DNA from: Microbacterium lacus
Lineage (GTDB): Bacteria; Actinomycetota; Actinomycetes; Actinomycetales; Microbacteriaceae
DNA: 64,000 nucleotides
Reading direction: 5' to 3'
NCBI RefSeq assembly: GCF_002812805.1
Contig: NZ_NMUM01000044.1
Coordinates: 124,001 to 188,000 of the forward strand
The first letter of the stretch is position 1. Every line of letters begins with the position of its first letter. Below the pieces are notes generated by a model. That model made no database searches, had not been told where the DNA came from, and saw nothing but the letters and a program-made list of their open reading frames with translations. A program made the translations under genes and the position numbers. Shown here in pieces: positions 18,091 to 25,915 of the stretch.

Positions 18091-19287
18091 TCAAAGCGGT
18101 GCCGCAATCACTCGGACTGTGGCTGGGTCAAGTTCGAGGAGGGAGTCGGCGTTGGCATGACCGGCGTCAGTCATCCGTTCGTTCGCCGCGAAAACCACGC
18201 AGTTTGTGACCGCCGGATCTTTAGATGAGCGCCACAGTATGCCGTCCACGGGACCTGCGGGACCGCGCAGCTCGTATCGCAGGTACTCCGCCACGATCTG
18301 TGTCGGGACGTAGTCCAGGTTCTGGCGATCACTCGGATCAGCGACGCGAGCGACATCCTCAACGAAGTCGCGCATGAAGGCAATCGGTGCCCGTTCATGT
18401 CGTCGATCGGGATCAAAGAGTGAGGGCACCTCGTCGACCATCGTCAGATCCACCACCGTGATGTCGCGCAGCAGCTTGAACGCCCCGATCGTCCCTTCGT
18501 CCTTCGGCCCCGCGTACCCAGCGACTTCCGCTTGGGCGCCGACGGCGGTGGTCGCACCGTAGAACGCTCCCATGCCCTTGGCTGTCATGCGGTTGTCCTT
18601 CGCCCATTGGTCAGGTGGCGATCCGAGCGCTGTCGCCGAACGATGGTGCTCCCCAGACGCGTGTACACGCACACGCCACCACTTCGTTCCCGCGTCGAGT
18701 GTCCGTATCTGGCCCGCGGTCTCCACTGCGTCGGCAAGTGCCGCTGGGATCGCATCCATCGTGATCTCGCCTGCGCCGTACATGGATGTGGTGTCGCGGA
18801 CAAGGAACGTGTATCGCCGTCGATGCTTCACATATTGGCGAAACGCCTCCCATCCCCACCGCAGGGCGTCTGTCGGTGAGGCCGCGTAGGGGTCTCGTTG
18901 GACCCATGCGTCTTGCTGGATCGCAGTGGCTAGGTCTTCAAACAGGCGCCCATCTTCCGTAACCTCGTGATTCCCCAGGAGGTCCCACGGATCCAGCAGG
19001 CCCATCTGGTATCCACCGTCTGCGGAGGAGTAGACCACCTGCTCTACCGGATCCTCGTACTCGTACCGGAAGCCGTCGACGATGAGGTCGAGCACGACGT
19101 TGACGGACGCGCTTGCCTCGGGGTGACTGGGTGAGTTGTGACAGTAGTCACAAGGCGCCCGTCCGCCGGATTCACGGACCGCCGCGCTGAGCGCGTAATC
19201 GGTCAAGCATGCCGAGCAGACTGTCTTCCCGACGTCTGACCATCCGCGCGATTCGATTTCGTCGAGGAGTCGTTGAACACCACCCAT
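18091..19287 (-). CDS. RES-domain protein with HEPN-associated N-terminal domain
   Basis: 398 residues, ATG at 19287. The N-terminus has a zinc-ribbon-like CSAC ... CDYC pair (residues 24-48) of the HEPN/RES N-terminal domain type. The C-terminal half is a RES domain: WWRVRVHASGEHH, then NRMTAKGMGAFYGATTAVGA followed by a conserved E, giving the R-Y-E set of this NAD-degrading or ADP-ribosylating fold. RES toxins (MbcT, ParT) deplete NAD+ or modify targets. The usual partner is an Xre-ParS antitoxin; here a plain XRE gene lies 71 nt downstream with its own operator, so pairing is possible but not standard. Confidence 0.8.
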   Translation of the reverse strand: MGGVQRLLDEIESRGWSDVGKTVCSACLTDYALSAAVRESGGRAPCDYCHNSPSHPEASASVNVVLDLIVDGFRYEYEDPVEQVVYSSADGGYQMGLLDPWDLLGNHEVTEDGRLFEDLATAIQQDAWVQRDPYAASPTDALRWGWEAFRQYVKHRRRYTFLVRDTTSMYGAGEITMDAIPAALADAVETAGQIRTLDAGTKWWRVRVHASGEHHRSATALGSPPDQWAKDNRMTAKGMGAFYGATTAVGAQAEVAGYAGPKDEGTIGAFKLLRDITVVDLTMVDEVPSLFDPDRRHERAPIAFMRDFVEDVARVADPSDRQNLDYVPTQIVAEYLRYELRGPAGPVDGILWRSSKDPAVTNCVVFAANERMTDAGHANADSLLELDPATVRVIAAPL

Positions 19288-19447
19288 GACGATCCACGCT
19301 ACTCAATGAAGTGACTGCGTCAGCAGGTTCGGGTGGCACGGAACGCCATGTCGAATGTTGTCGATAGTGTTGATCCACGTTGCCCGCTGCCCGAGGAGCG
19401 TCGATGCCCGGAACGCCTTGCCCGTCGTGGTTCCAACCGGGAACGCG

Positions 19448-22400
19448 ATGCCATACGTCTCGGGTGTCGACGAGTCGGATGCCGTGATGTTCGGCCGTTC
19501 CGCGGCACAAGACCCGCAGACTCGGCCGGCGCGGCTGGCAAGGCTCGCGCGAAGCGGGAACCCGGAGCTTCGCGCGCTCGTTGCGTGCAACGCCAGCACC
19601 CCCCCGAGTGCTCTGGCTGCTCTGGCGGGCGACAGCGTACTCGGCATTGTCGCCACGGTCGCTGGTAACCCCTCCACCCCTGAAGCCACGCTGGAGCGTC
19701 TCGCGAATAGCCGGGATGAGCACGTTCGAGCCGCCGCGCTTGGCAACCCGAGCACGCCTGCAGCTGCTCTCGGAAACATACTTAGCAGCCGGGGAGCCAC
19801 TCTCGCGGAGAAGGTTGCTGCGGCTGGTAATCCTTCGACACCGGCAGCGACTCTCTCCCGCCTCACCTGGCACGATGCGCCGCAAGAGATCAAGCTGGCG
19901 GTGGCGAGGAACGCGCGAGCCTCGGCGGAGACCTTGTCTGGCCTGTTCAGTTGGCACGACCGGGAGAAAGCGAAAATGCGGGCGATTGCCCGGGCCCTTG
20001 CAGAGAATCCCGCAACACCAACATCGACGCGAGCGTATCTCTACGAGCAGGAGGATCTGCGTGCGATCGTCGTGGCCACGACTCCTGTGGAACCGATCGC
20101 GAAGCGGATCTCCCAAGTGCGCAGCAGTGGGTACGTAAGCTCGGCGACCTTCGAGCTTCTCGCGAAGGACAAGGACCAAGCGGTTCGACGAGCCGTCGCG
20201 ATTGCACCCGGTACTAAGGAGGCCGTCCTCGAGCAGCTCGCGAACGATTCTGCGGAAGGGGTCGCGGGTGTGGCCCGAGCGCGACTGGCGAAGGACAGCG
20301 CCGAGATTCGGCGCCTCGCGCAAAAAGAAGACCCGGTGCTTCTAGAGGCCATCGCGCGCAACCCGCGAACACCACCCGAGCTGATGCCTGAGCTCGTTCT
20401 GGCCATACTCGATACGGCTGGAGAGGATCTCCTTCGTGACTACGCCAAGGAGGCGTCTACGCCGGCTGACGTGTTGCGGCGCCTTGCGGAGCACACAAGT
20501 GCAAGTGTCCGATTTGCGGTTGCGTCGAGATCGGCCGCACCTTCGGACGTGCTGAAGATACTCGCCCTCGATTCTGCACCAAACATTCGAGCGGCAGCGG
20601 CGAGTATTCAGGGGATGCCCGTCTCCAGTCTCGTCAACCTCGTCGCTGACCCAGACAACACCGTGCGAAAGGCCGTCGCAGGCAACGTGTCCATGCCGCC
20701 AGAGCTGTTGATGCGGCTCGCGGTGGATGATGTGGCTGACGTCGTCGCAGCTGTGGCGGCCAACGCATCAGCCACAGGACCAGTGCTCACGAAGATTGTG
20801 AACGACCAGCTCGCTCGTAGAGCTGGGCGACCTGCGAGACCCGCATACAGCACCGAGCGTGACACTTTTTCGCTCGAACCTCTCATATCGGCTGGGGCAA
20901 ACTCGAACACGCCCGATGAAGCTCTGACAGTGCTTGTCAACTCGGTCGCGGGGGTAGTTGCGCGGTCGTCCTCTCCCCGCGATGAGCGACGTCTCGCAGA
21001 GGAGGCTCGTGTGTGGGCCGCTGTCGCCAGGAACGACAAAGCATCTCCGGATGTGCTGGAGGCTGTGGCTCGCCGCGCCCATCGCGAGCTTTGGATGAAG
21101 GGTGACCCTGATCGGGTACCTCGCGATCTTGAGGGGTCGCGTGAACGCATTTTGAGCGACATCGTTGATAACAGTGGCTCCGGGGTCGGGACTCTCGAGT
21201 TTCTCAGCGACGGCGAATGGGTAGCCCGTCGGACTACGACGCGCAGCGAACGTGACGATGGTCACACCATCACATGGACAATCTGGGATGGCAGCGCAAC
21301 GGCCGCTGCGAAAGCCGACATGGCGCGCAAGGTTCGGCGCGAGATCTCGCGCCGGAGTTGGCTGCGGGAGGGTAGTCAAGCGGACCGGATCGGATTTGCT
21401 ACCAATCCAGACGCGTCGCCTGAGATCCTCGACGAGCTCGCCAACGATCCGGCGGATGCGGTCCGCCGGGCAGTCGCCGCGAATCGTTCGACGCCGGCTG
21501 CTGCATTCGCGCGCCTCGCGGCGGACACCGAACGTCTTGTTCGCATTGCCGCCGCAGGCTCCTCCCATCCAGACGCGGCGATTCGCGAGCACGAGCGTTC
21601 CGGATATACGCGAGAACCTCGTGAGGTCGCATATCGCGATGGGTTTGAGTCGCTCGCCCAAGATGTTGATCCGGAAGTGCGCACCGCGGTCGCTTCGAAC
21701 ACAGGCGCGTTCTGGGTCGCGCTGTCCGAGCCCGCTCGTAGCCGCATGGCATTCGATGAGCACCCGTCAGTCCGAGCGGCCGTGCTTACGTCGATCAGCG
21801 AACTAGATCACGTGTTCGGTGGCCTCGAAATCTCAACAGCCGCGCTCCAGCACATGATCAAGACGGGCGGTCCTGAGACTTGGCGGACCCTGGCCGCGCG
21901 CTACGGGGAACTCCCGATCGCCATCCTCGAACAGCTGGCAAGCAAGGGAGATGTCGCGACGACCCTGCTTGTCGCGAAGGACTACTACGCGAAGGGGGAC
22001 CTACTCGTCCGCCTTGCAGGATCGAACGATGCAGCTGTCGTGGATGCTGTTGCATCACGGCTCCGTTTCGGCGATGACCGCGGCGATGACGAAGCGGTCC
22101 GAAAGGCGCTGATCCGCAACCCGCATGCACCTGAACTCTTTCTTCGACAGGTCGCGTACGGCGGGACCAAGGATCAAGAGATGATCGACCTGGCGATCAA
22201 ACATCCAAACTTTCCGGAGTCGATGTTGATTGGGTTCGCGGAGGGGACGGATCAACAGCGGATCATGGCCGCGGCATCCAGCCGCAATCCGAAAGTGGTC
22301 GCCGCCGTTGCCGCAAACGAGCACGCGTCATTGGAGGCGCTGAGTTACGTCGCGGCGCACGGCGGAGCAGAGGCTCGAGAGGCGTTGCTAGTCAACAAGA

Positions 22401-22453
22401 GCACTCCTCCCGAGTTGCTCCTCCGGCTGATCGAGCAGAATCCCGGGGGCTAG
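19448..22453 (+). CDS. large leucine-rich-repeat-variant (LRV/HEAT-like) repeat protein
   Basis: About 1,001 residues from ATG at 19448 (other candidates: 19355, 19487). The protein is built of roughly 25-residue repeats around the theme GNPSTPAATLxRLA ... VRxAVA, for example NPSTPEATLERLANSRDEHV and NPSTPAAALGNIL. This is the variant leucine-rich repeat solenoid (LRV), an alpha-helical superhelix used for protein binding. No catalytic domain, signal peptide or membrane segment is evident. It diverges from the RES gene and converges on the GTPase operon; it is a likely scaffold or sensor in a conflict system, function unproven. Confidence 0.75.
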   Translation: MPYVSGVDESDAVMFGRSAAQDPQTRPARLARLARSGNPELRALVACNASTPPSALAALAGDSVLGIVATVAGNPSTPEATLERLANSRDEHVRAAALGNPSTPAAALGNILSSRGATLAEKVAAAGNPSTPAATLSRLTWHDAPQEIKLAVARNARASAETLSGLFSWHDREKAKMRAIARALAENPATPTSTRAYLYEQEDLRAIVVATTPVEPIAKRISQVRSSGYVSSATFELLAKDKDQAVRRAVAIAPGTKEAVLEQLANDSAEGVAGVARARLAKDSAEIRRLAQKEDPVLLEAIARNPRTPPELMPELVLAILDTAGEDLLRDYAKEASTPADVLRRLAEHTSASVRFAVASRSAAPSDVLKILALDSAPNIRAAAASIQGMPVSSLVNLVADPDNTVRKAVAGNVSMPPELLMRLAVDDVADVVAAVAANASATGPVLTKIVNDQLARRAGRPARPAYSTERDTFSLEPLISAGANSNTPDEALTVLVNSVAGVVARSSSPRDERRLAEEARVWAAVARNDKASPDVLEAVARRAHRELWMKGDPDRVPRDLEGSRERILSDIVDNSGSGVGTLEFLSDGEWVARRTTTRSERDDGHTITWTIWDGSATAAAKADMARKVRREISRRSWLREGSQADRIGFATNPDASPEILDELANDPADAVRRAVAANRSTPAAAFARLAADTERLVRIAAAGSSHPDAAIREHERSGYTREPREVAYRDGFESLAQDVDPEVRTAVASNTGAFWVALSEPARSRMAFDEHPSVRAAVLTSISELDHVFGGLEISTAALQHMIKTGGPETWRTLAARYGELPIAILEQLASKGDVATTLLVAKDYYAKGDLLVRLAGSNDAAVVDAVASRLRFGDDRGDDEAVRKALIRNPHAPELFLRQVAYGGTKDQEMIDLAIKHPNFPESMLIGFAEGTDQQRIMAAASSRNPKVVAAVAANEHASLEALSYVAAHGGAEAREALLVNKSTPPELLLRLIEQNPGG

Positions 22454-22521
22454 GTATGCGGACACTGGCGGTTCATGGTCGAGCTGTCCAGTCGAAGATG
22501 AATCCCCGGACGGCCACGTCG

Positions 22522-22863
22522 TCAGATGGTTCTAGAGGGGTCCGGCCCGTCCCAGATGTGGCTGAAGGTCTTCTCCACTTCAGGCCAGAGCTCTCGCACC
22601 GCGTCTTCTACCGATGAGATCGCGTCGGAGGTTGGTGAGAACACGATGAACTCGTGAGGGATGATGCGTCCGGCGGAGTCGCGCCTACCCAGAGGATCGG
22701 GGAAGCGGGCGACGACGACGTCGCCGTCCCTTCCATACGCGGTCATTGCATTCTCGACACCGGCGAAACGGCGGAGGTACTCTGTCCGCGGATCCTCGAG
22801 GCCGGCGTCGAGCAGGAACCGAAATCCCCAGGTCCTGCCGCGCGTCGCCCAGATGAACGTCAC
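22522..22863 (-). CDS. small uncharacterised protein coupled to a GTPase
   Basis: 113 residues, ATG at 22863 overlapping the GTPase stop by 4 nt. Begins MTFIWATRGRTWGFRFLLDA and contains RRDSAGRIIPHEFIVFSPT; no known family recognised. Tight coupling implies it works with the GTPase, perhaps as the small partner seen in GTPase-centred (GAP1-type) conflict systems. The stretch 22,454-22,521 between it and the convergent repeat protein shows no clear structure. Confidence 0.65.
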   Translation of the reverse strand: MTFIWATRGRTWGFRFLLDAGLEDPRTEYLRRFAGVENAMTAYGRDGDVVVARFPDPLGRRDSAGRIIPHEFIVFSPTSDAISSVEDAVRELWPEVEKTFSHIWDGPDPSRTI

Positions 22864-24035
22864 CTACTGCTCCGGAGAAAGACCTCGTCGGCTTCGGCTT
22901 CATCGAGTTTCAGTTGGAAACCAGTGAGGGTGCTCCGCAGGTTCTCGTGCTTGGAAACCGCATCTCGGTTGGCCGCTGTGAGCTTGTCGCCGCCCATCTT
23001 TGCCAGATCCTCAATCGCGGAGCCGAAGTGAGTCAGGATGAGGCCCAGGGAGGTCAGAAGCTTGTTGTCCTTACCCGCAAGCTTCGTTGCCAGAGCGCCC
23101 AGTCCTCCGAGCGCGGCTGCCATCGAAACCCCTCCCGCCACAAGATGCTCGTAGACCTTGCCCCGATCCGTCATCCCCTTCGCCCACTTGACGTGACGCT
23201 CAAACGGCAGCATGGCCGCGAGCGGAAGGATCAGGTCGAGCCCCACACGCTCCGTGACTTCGATCTTGCCGGGCTCGAACTTTGCGGACGAGAGCAAGAT
23301 GAAGTCCTCGCCCACTGACAGTGCTTCGGGTGCCTCGATCAAGCTCGCAAGCGTGCTCTCGAGCTCGTTGAGTTCATGGGTGGCCTTGCCGATAACGAGG
23401 TCGCGAAAATCGATCACGCCCATGTCCGGGAGCAGGTCGCACTTCGAGAGGGCGAGCACCCAGATTCTGGGGAACTCGACGAACTTCTTGCCTCCCTCGA
23501 GCAGATCGTCTCGCATCAGGCGGAGACCGTTGCTCACGTTGGCGAGGAGCGATTTCAGGTATCGCTCCTCCTCACCAGCGTTGTCGAGGAGCCGTTGTCC
23601 ATCCACGAGGAGCAGCGCGACATCCGAACGAAGGAGCCGCCGAAATGTGGCTACACGCGCATCCGCTTCGGGTCCCTCGAGATCCTGGGCGAACCATTCG
23701 CCGGGGTAGTCATGCCAGGCGATCTGCACTGCATCGAAGGGGCGCCGCTTCTCGTCGTCTCCCTGCGGAGAGTCCTTTGCCCTAATCGTGAAGGCATAGG
23801 TTTCCGAGTCGAAGCGCGTGGTGAGTGGAACCGTCGCAGATCCGCGCATGCCGAGGTACGCCTGGTACAACGAGCGACCCTGGGACTGCTTGTCCGCGAC
23901 CACTTCGTACGGGTGCTCGGCCTTATACGCCTGTTGCTGTGTCGCCCCATAGAACGATGAGACCAGGACGGTCTTGCCGCTGCCGCTCTCTCCAAAGACA
24001 GCGATCTGCTGCTCGATCTTCCGGTTCTTCGCCAT
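22860..24035 (-). CDS. TRAFAC-type GTPase of a predicted conflict system
   Basis: 391 residues, ATG at 24035. P-loop FGESGSGKTVL is at residues 14-24; a switch-II-like WHDYPGEWF lies near residue 107 and the guanine-specificity motif appears as ALSKCDLLPD near 197. A weakly hydrophobic GGVSMAAALGGLGALATKLA stretch (about 305-325) could be membrane-associating or just helical. Resembles the DO-GTPase/TRAFAC GTPases described in GTPase-associated conflict systems. It is followed by a coupled 113-residue gene; upstream is a dense GGACAT-repeat promoter region. Confidence 0.7.
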   Translation of the reverse strand: MAKNRKIEQQIAVFGESGSGKTVLVSSFYGATQQQAYKAEHPYEVVADKQSQGRSLYQAYLGMRGSATVPLTTRFDSETYAFTIRAKDSPQGDDEKRRPFDAVQIAWHDYPGEWFAQDLEGPEADARVATFRRLLRSDVALLLVDGQRLLDNAGEEERYLKSLLANVSNGLRLMRDDLLEGGKKFVEFPRIWVLALSKCDLLPDMGVIDFRDLVIGKATHELNELESTLASLIEAPEALSVGEDFILLSSAKFEPGKIEVTERVGLDLILPLAAMLPFERHVKWAKGMTDRGKVYEHLVAGGVSMAAALGGLGALATKLAGKDNKLLTSLGLILTHFGSAIEDLAKMGGDKLTAANRDAVSKHENLRSTLTGFQLKLDEAEADEVFLRSSR

Positions 24036-24080
24036 ATGTGAAACCTACCGAGCCCGGTACGGCCTCCGAGCGAACCTCGA

Positions 24081-24186
24081 GATGGACAAGTCGCGTGCCA
24101 CTGGCTGTCGCCGAACGTGGACATTTCGTCTCGTCCTGCCTTGGACCCGTCGCACACGGGCGGACATCTCTGAGCGTTTCCTACAG
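24081..24186 (+). repeat. insertion-sequence-end-like repeat, copy 1
   Basis: Three GGACA-type boxes (24,084; 24,119; 24,162) end in GACATCTCTGAGCG and a TTCCTACA terminus. The same arrangement occurs at 45,424-45,529: the first box is 38 nt from the second and 82 nt from the third in both copies, in the same orientation. Repeated inner boxes plus a TG...CA-type end are typical of IS21-like or related element ends. No transposase gene is nearby, so it is a solo end or remnant. Confidence 0.5.
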
Positions 24187-24199
24187 TAGGGATTTTTTT

Positions 24200-24253
24200 G
24201 AAATGTCCATTTCGCAGATGAAATGTCCACGCGATGTCCATATGGACATTTCG
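24200..24253. promoter_or_regulatory. GGACAT box array with a perfect palindrome upstream of the GTPase operon
   Basis: GAAATGTCC occurs at 24,200 and 24,220, and a perfect 16-bp palindrome, ATGTCCATATGGACAT, at 24,234-24,249. Together with copy 1 of the IS-end-like repeat, seven GGACA/TGTCC boxes fall within 170 nt. The region separates the divergently oriented GTPase promoter from the end of the nuclease-like gene. Either an operator array or remains of nested element ends. Confidence 0.45.
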
Positions 24254-24318
24254 ACGCGTCGACGACTCCCTGTGGGATGTCGGTCGACTGAAGACTTGTG
24301 CGAGGGTTTGACTCGGGG

Positions 24319-25899
24319 CTACTCAGGGTCCATGCCAAGCCGCTCGGCGGCCCGATTGATGCGTGTGAACAGACCGATTGACTCCCATGTACTCACGAGC
24401 AACGCGTTCTCCCGCCCGTGCGTTTCGTCTAGTGCGGGGTTGAGTAGCATTACGTTGTCTTCAGCGGCACCTGCGCACGTGAGCAAAGCCTGACCGAGCT
24501 CGTTCGCGCTTAGGAGGACGAGCGTCTCGAGCTCGCCGATCGAAAGCACGCCGAGGGGGAACTCGGCCTGATCTAGCCGCTCACGAATCAGCCAGTTCTG
24601 ATTGAGATAGAACGGCTCCAGAGTGACCACGATGCCCACTCGCGGTTTGGTGGTGTCGATCTCCGTTCGCACCGAGCTGATCGCCTTGATGTGCGTGTGC
24701 GAGCGGTTGAGTTGACGGATGCCTTTGCCGATGCTGTCCTCGATCGACCGGAGCCAGTCAGCCCCGCCAACACGGAGTGACTCGATTGGCTGCCGGGCCT
24801 TGCACTCAATGAGCACGAGCACATCAGGGAGGTCCAGGAACCAGTCGCACGAGTCGATCTCCTGCTTTCCCAGCTTGTAGCGCTCTTCCGGAAGGACCTG
24901 CTTCGCCCCGTCGATGAGTTCGAGCTGCCGACCGGTGTAGTGCTGGAAGACGGGGCCGAGGTCGTCGGCAAAGGATTTGCGAAGATCGGTTGGGGGCAGA
25001 AAGTAGATCGACGGAGGAAGCGCTTTGGTGATGATTGCCTGCACCCAGGGCGCGACAGCCCCAGACGCGATGCCCTCTACGATCGGTCGGTTCGTGAGCG
25101 GATTGAAAGCGAACTTCTTCTCCGCGGAAGGTAGTGGATCCTGCCAAACGCGGTTCGTTGCCTTGAACTCGGCAACTCTCGTCACAAGATGATCGGCAAA
25201 AACTCGTCGCGCGGCGTCTAGCGAAAACACGTCCGCGAGCTCCAGAAGCGCAGGGGAGTCCAAGTCATCGAGCGAGACGCGGCCACTTTGCTGTTGCGCG
25301 ATGACCGAGAACAGGAAGACCGACTCGACGTAGTCATCGAGCGTGAGGCCCCCCGTTAGCCGCTCGAACCAGCCCGGGGTCATCAGCTTCGGGGCATACC
25401 CGCTAGGGATCTCAGACGCGGAGCCGAAAAGCAAGATCGACCGGGCGACCTCGGCGAGGATGGATCTTTGACCGGGGAATTGCTCGAAATAGATCCGAGC
25501 AAGAATGCGGCCGAGCCGCTCGCGAGATGCCTCGATCTCCTCGGGGGACTCGTCAGGGATCACTCCGTTAGCTTCGTTGTCCGAACGGACCGAAGAGCCG
25601 CTCTCCTCATCGATCAACAGAGCATTCATGTTGCACAACCGGAAGAGCGTCTGCCGCTCTGCCCGTGTCCGCCCGGGCCCTCCCCATGCGAGCGAGGTGC
25701 GAGCTACGTCAGCGACGGTCCACGGGGTCACGCCCAATCGTTTCCATTCGGTGGGATCCTCGCCATTGGCGAAAATGGCAGTCACCGCTGCTGCCTCCAT
25801 AAGCAGGCTGTCGCGGTCCGCGCGACGGACAGCCGACTTGAACCCGTCCCATGTGTATGCTCCGCCGGTGTAGCGGCTGGGATGCACCAACTTAGTCAT
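24319..25899 (-). CDS. ECK-motif nuclease-like protein, last gene of the type I RM operon
   Basis: 526 residues from ATG at 25899 (AGAAGAGAAG upstream); the longer frame overlaps hsdR. Near residues 350-370 there is DSCDWFLDLPDVLVLIECKA, a D ... (D/E)xK arrangement typical of PD-(D/E)XK nucleases. The N-terminal 300 residues are helical and of unknown family. Starts 16 nt after hsdR, so it is part of the same operon. Possible roles: extra restriction nuclease or accessory effector of the RM complex. Nuclease activity is inferred only from the motif. Confidence 0.7.
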   Translation of the reverse strand: MTKLVHPSRYTGGAYTWDGFKSAVRRADRDSLLMEAAAVTAIFANGEDPTEWKRLGVTPWTVADVARTSLAWGGPGRTRAERQTLFRLCNMNALLIDEESGSSVRSDNEANGVIPDESPEEIEASRERLGRILARIYFEQFPGQRSILAEVARSILLFGSASEIPSGYAPKLMTPGWFERLTGGLTLDDYVESVFLFSVIAQQQSGRVSLDDLDSPALLELADVFSLDAARRVFADHLVTRVAEFKATNRVWQDPLPSAEKKFAFNPLTNRPIVEGIASGAVAPWVQAIITKALPPSIYFLPPTDLRKSFADDLGPVFQHYTGRQLELIDGAKQVLPEERYKLGKQEIDSCDWFLDLPDVLVLIECKARQPIESLRVGGADWLRSIEDSIGKGIRQLNRSHTHIKAISSVRTEIDTTKPRVGIVVTLEPFYLNQNWLIRERLDQAEFPLGVLSIGELETLVLLSANELGQALLTCAGAAEDNVMLLNPALDETHGRENALLVSTWESIGLFTRINRAAERLGMDPE

Positions 25900-25915
25900 T
25901 GGCTTCTCTTCTTGC

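Noticed and set aside
17735-19287. Canonical RES-Xre (MbcTA/ParST) toxin-antitoxin pair
   Set aside because: The XRE protein lacks the DUF2384/ParS-type C-terminal domain, is downstream instead of upstream and has its own operator.
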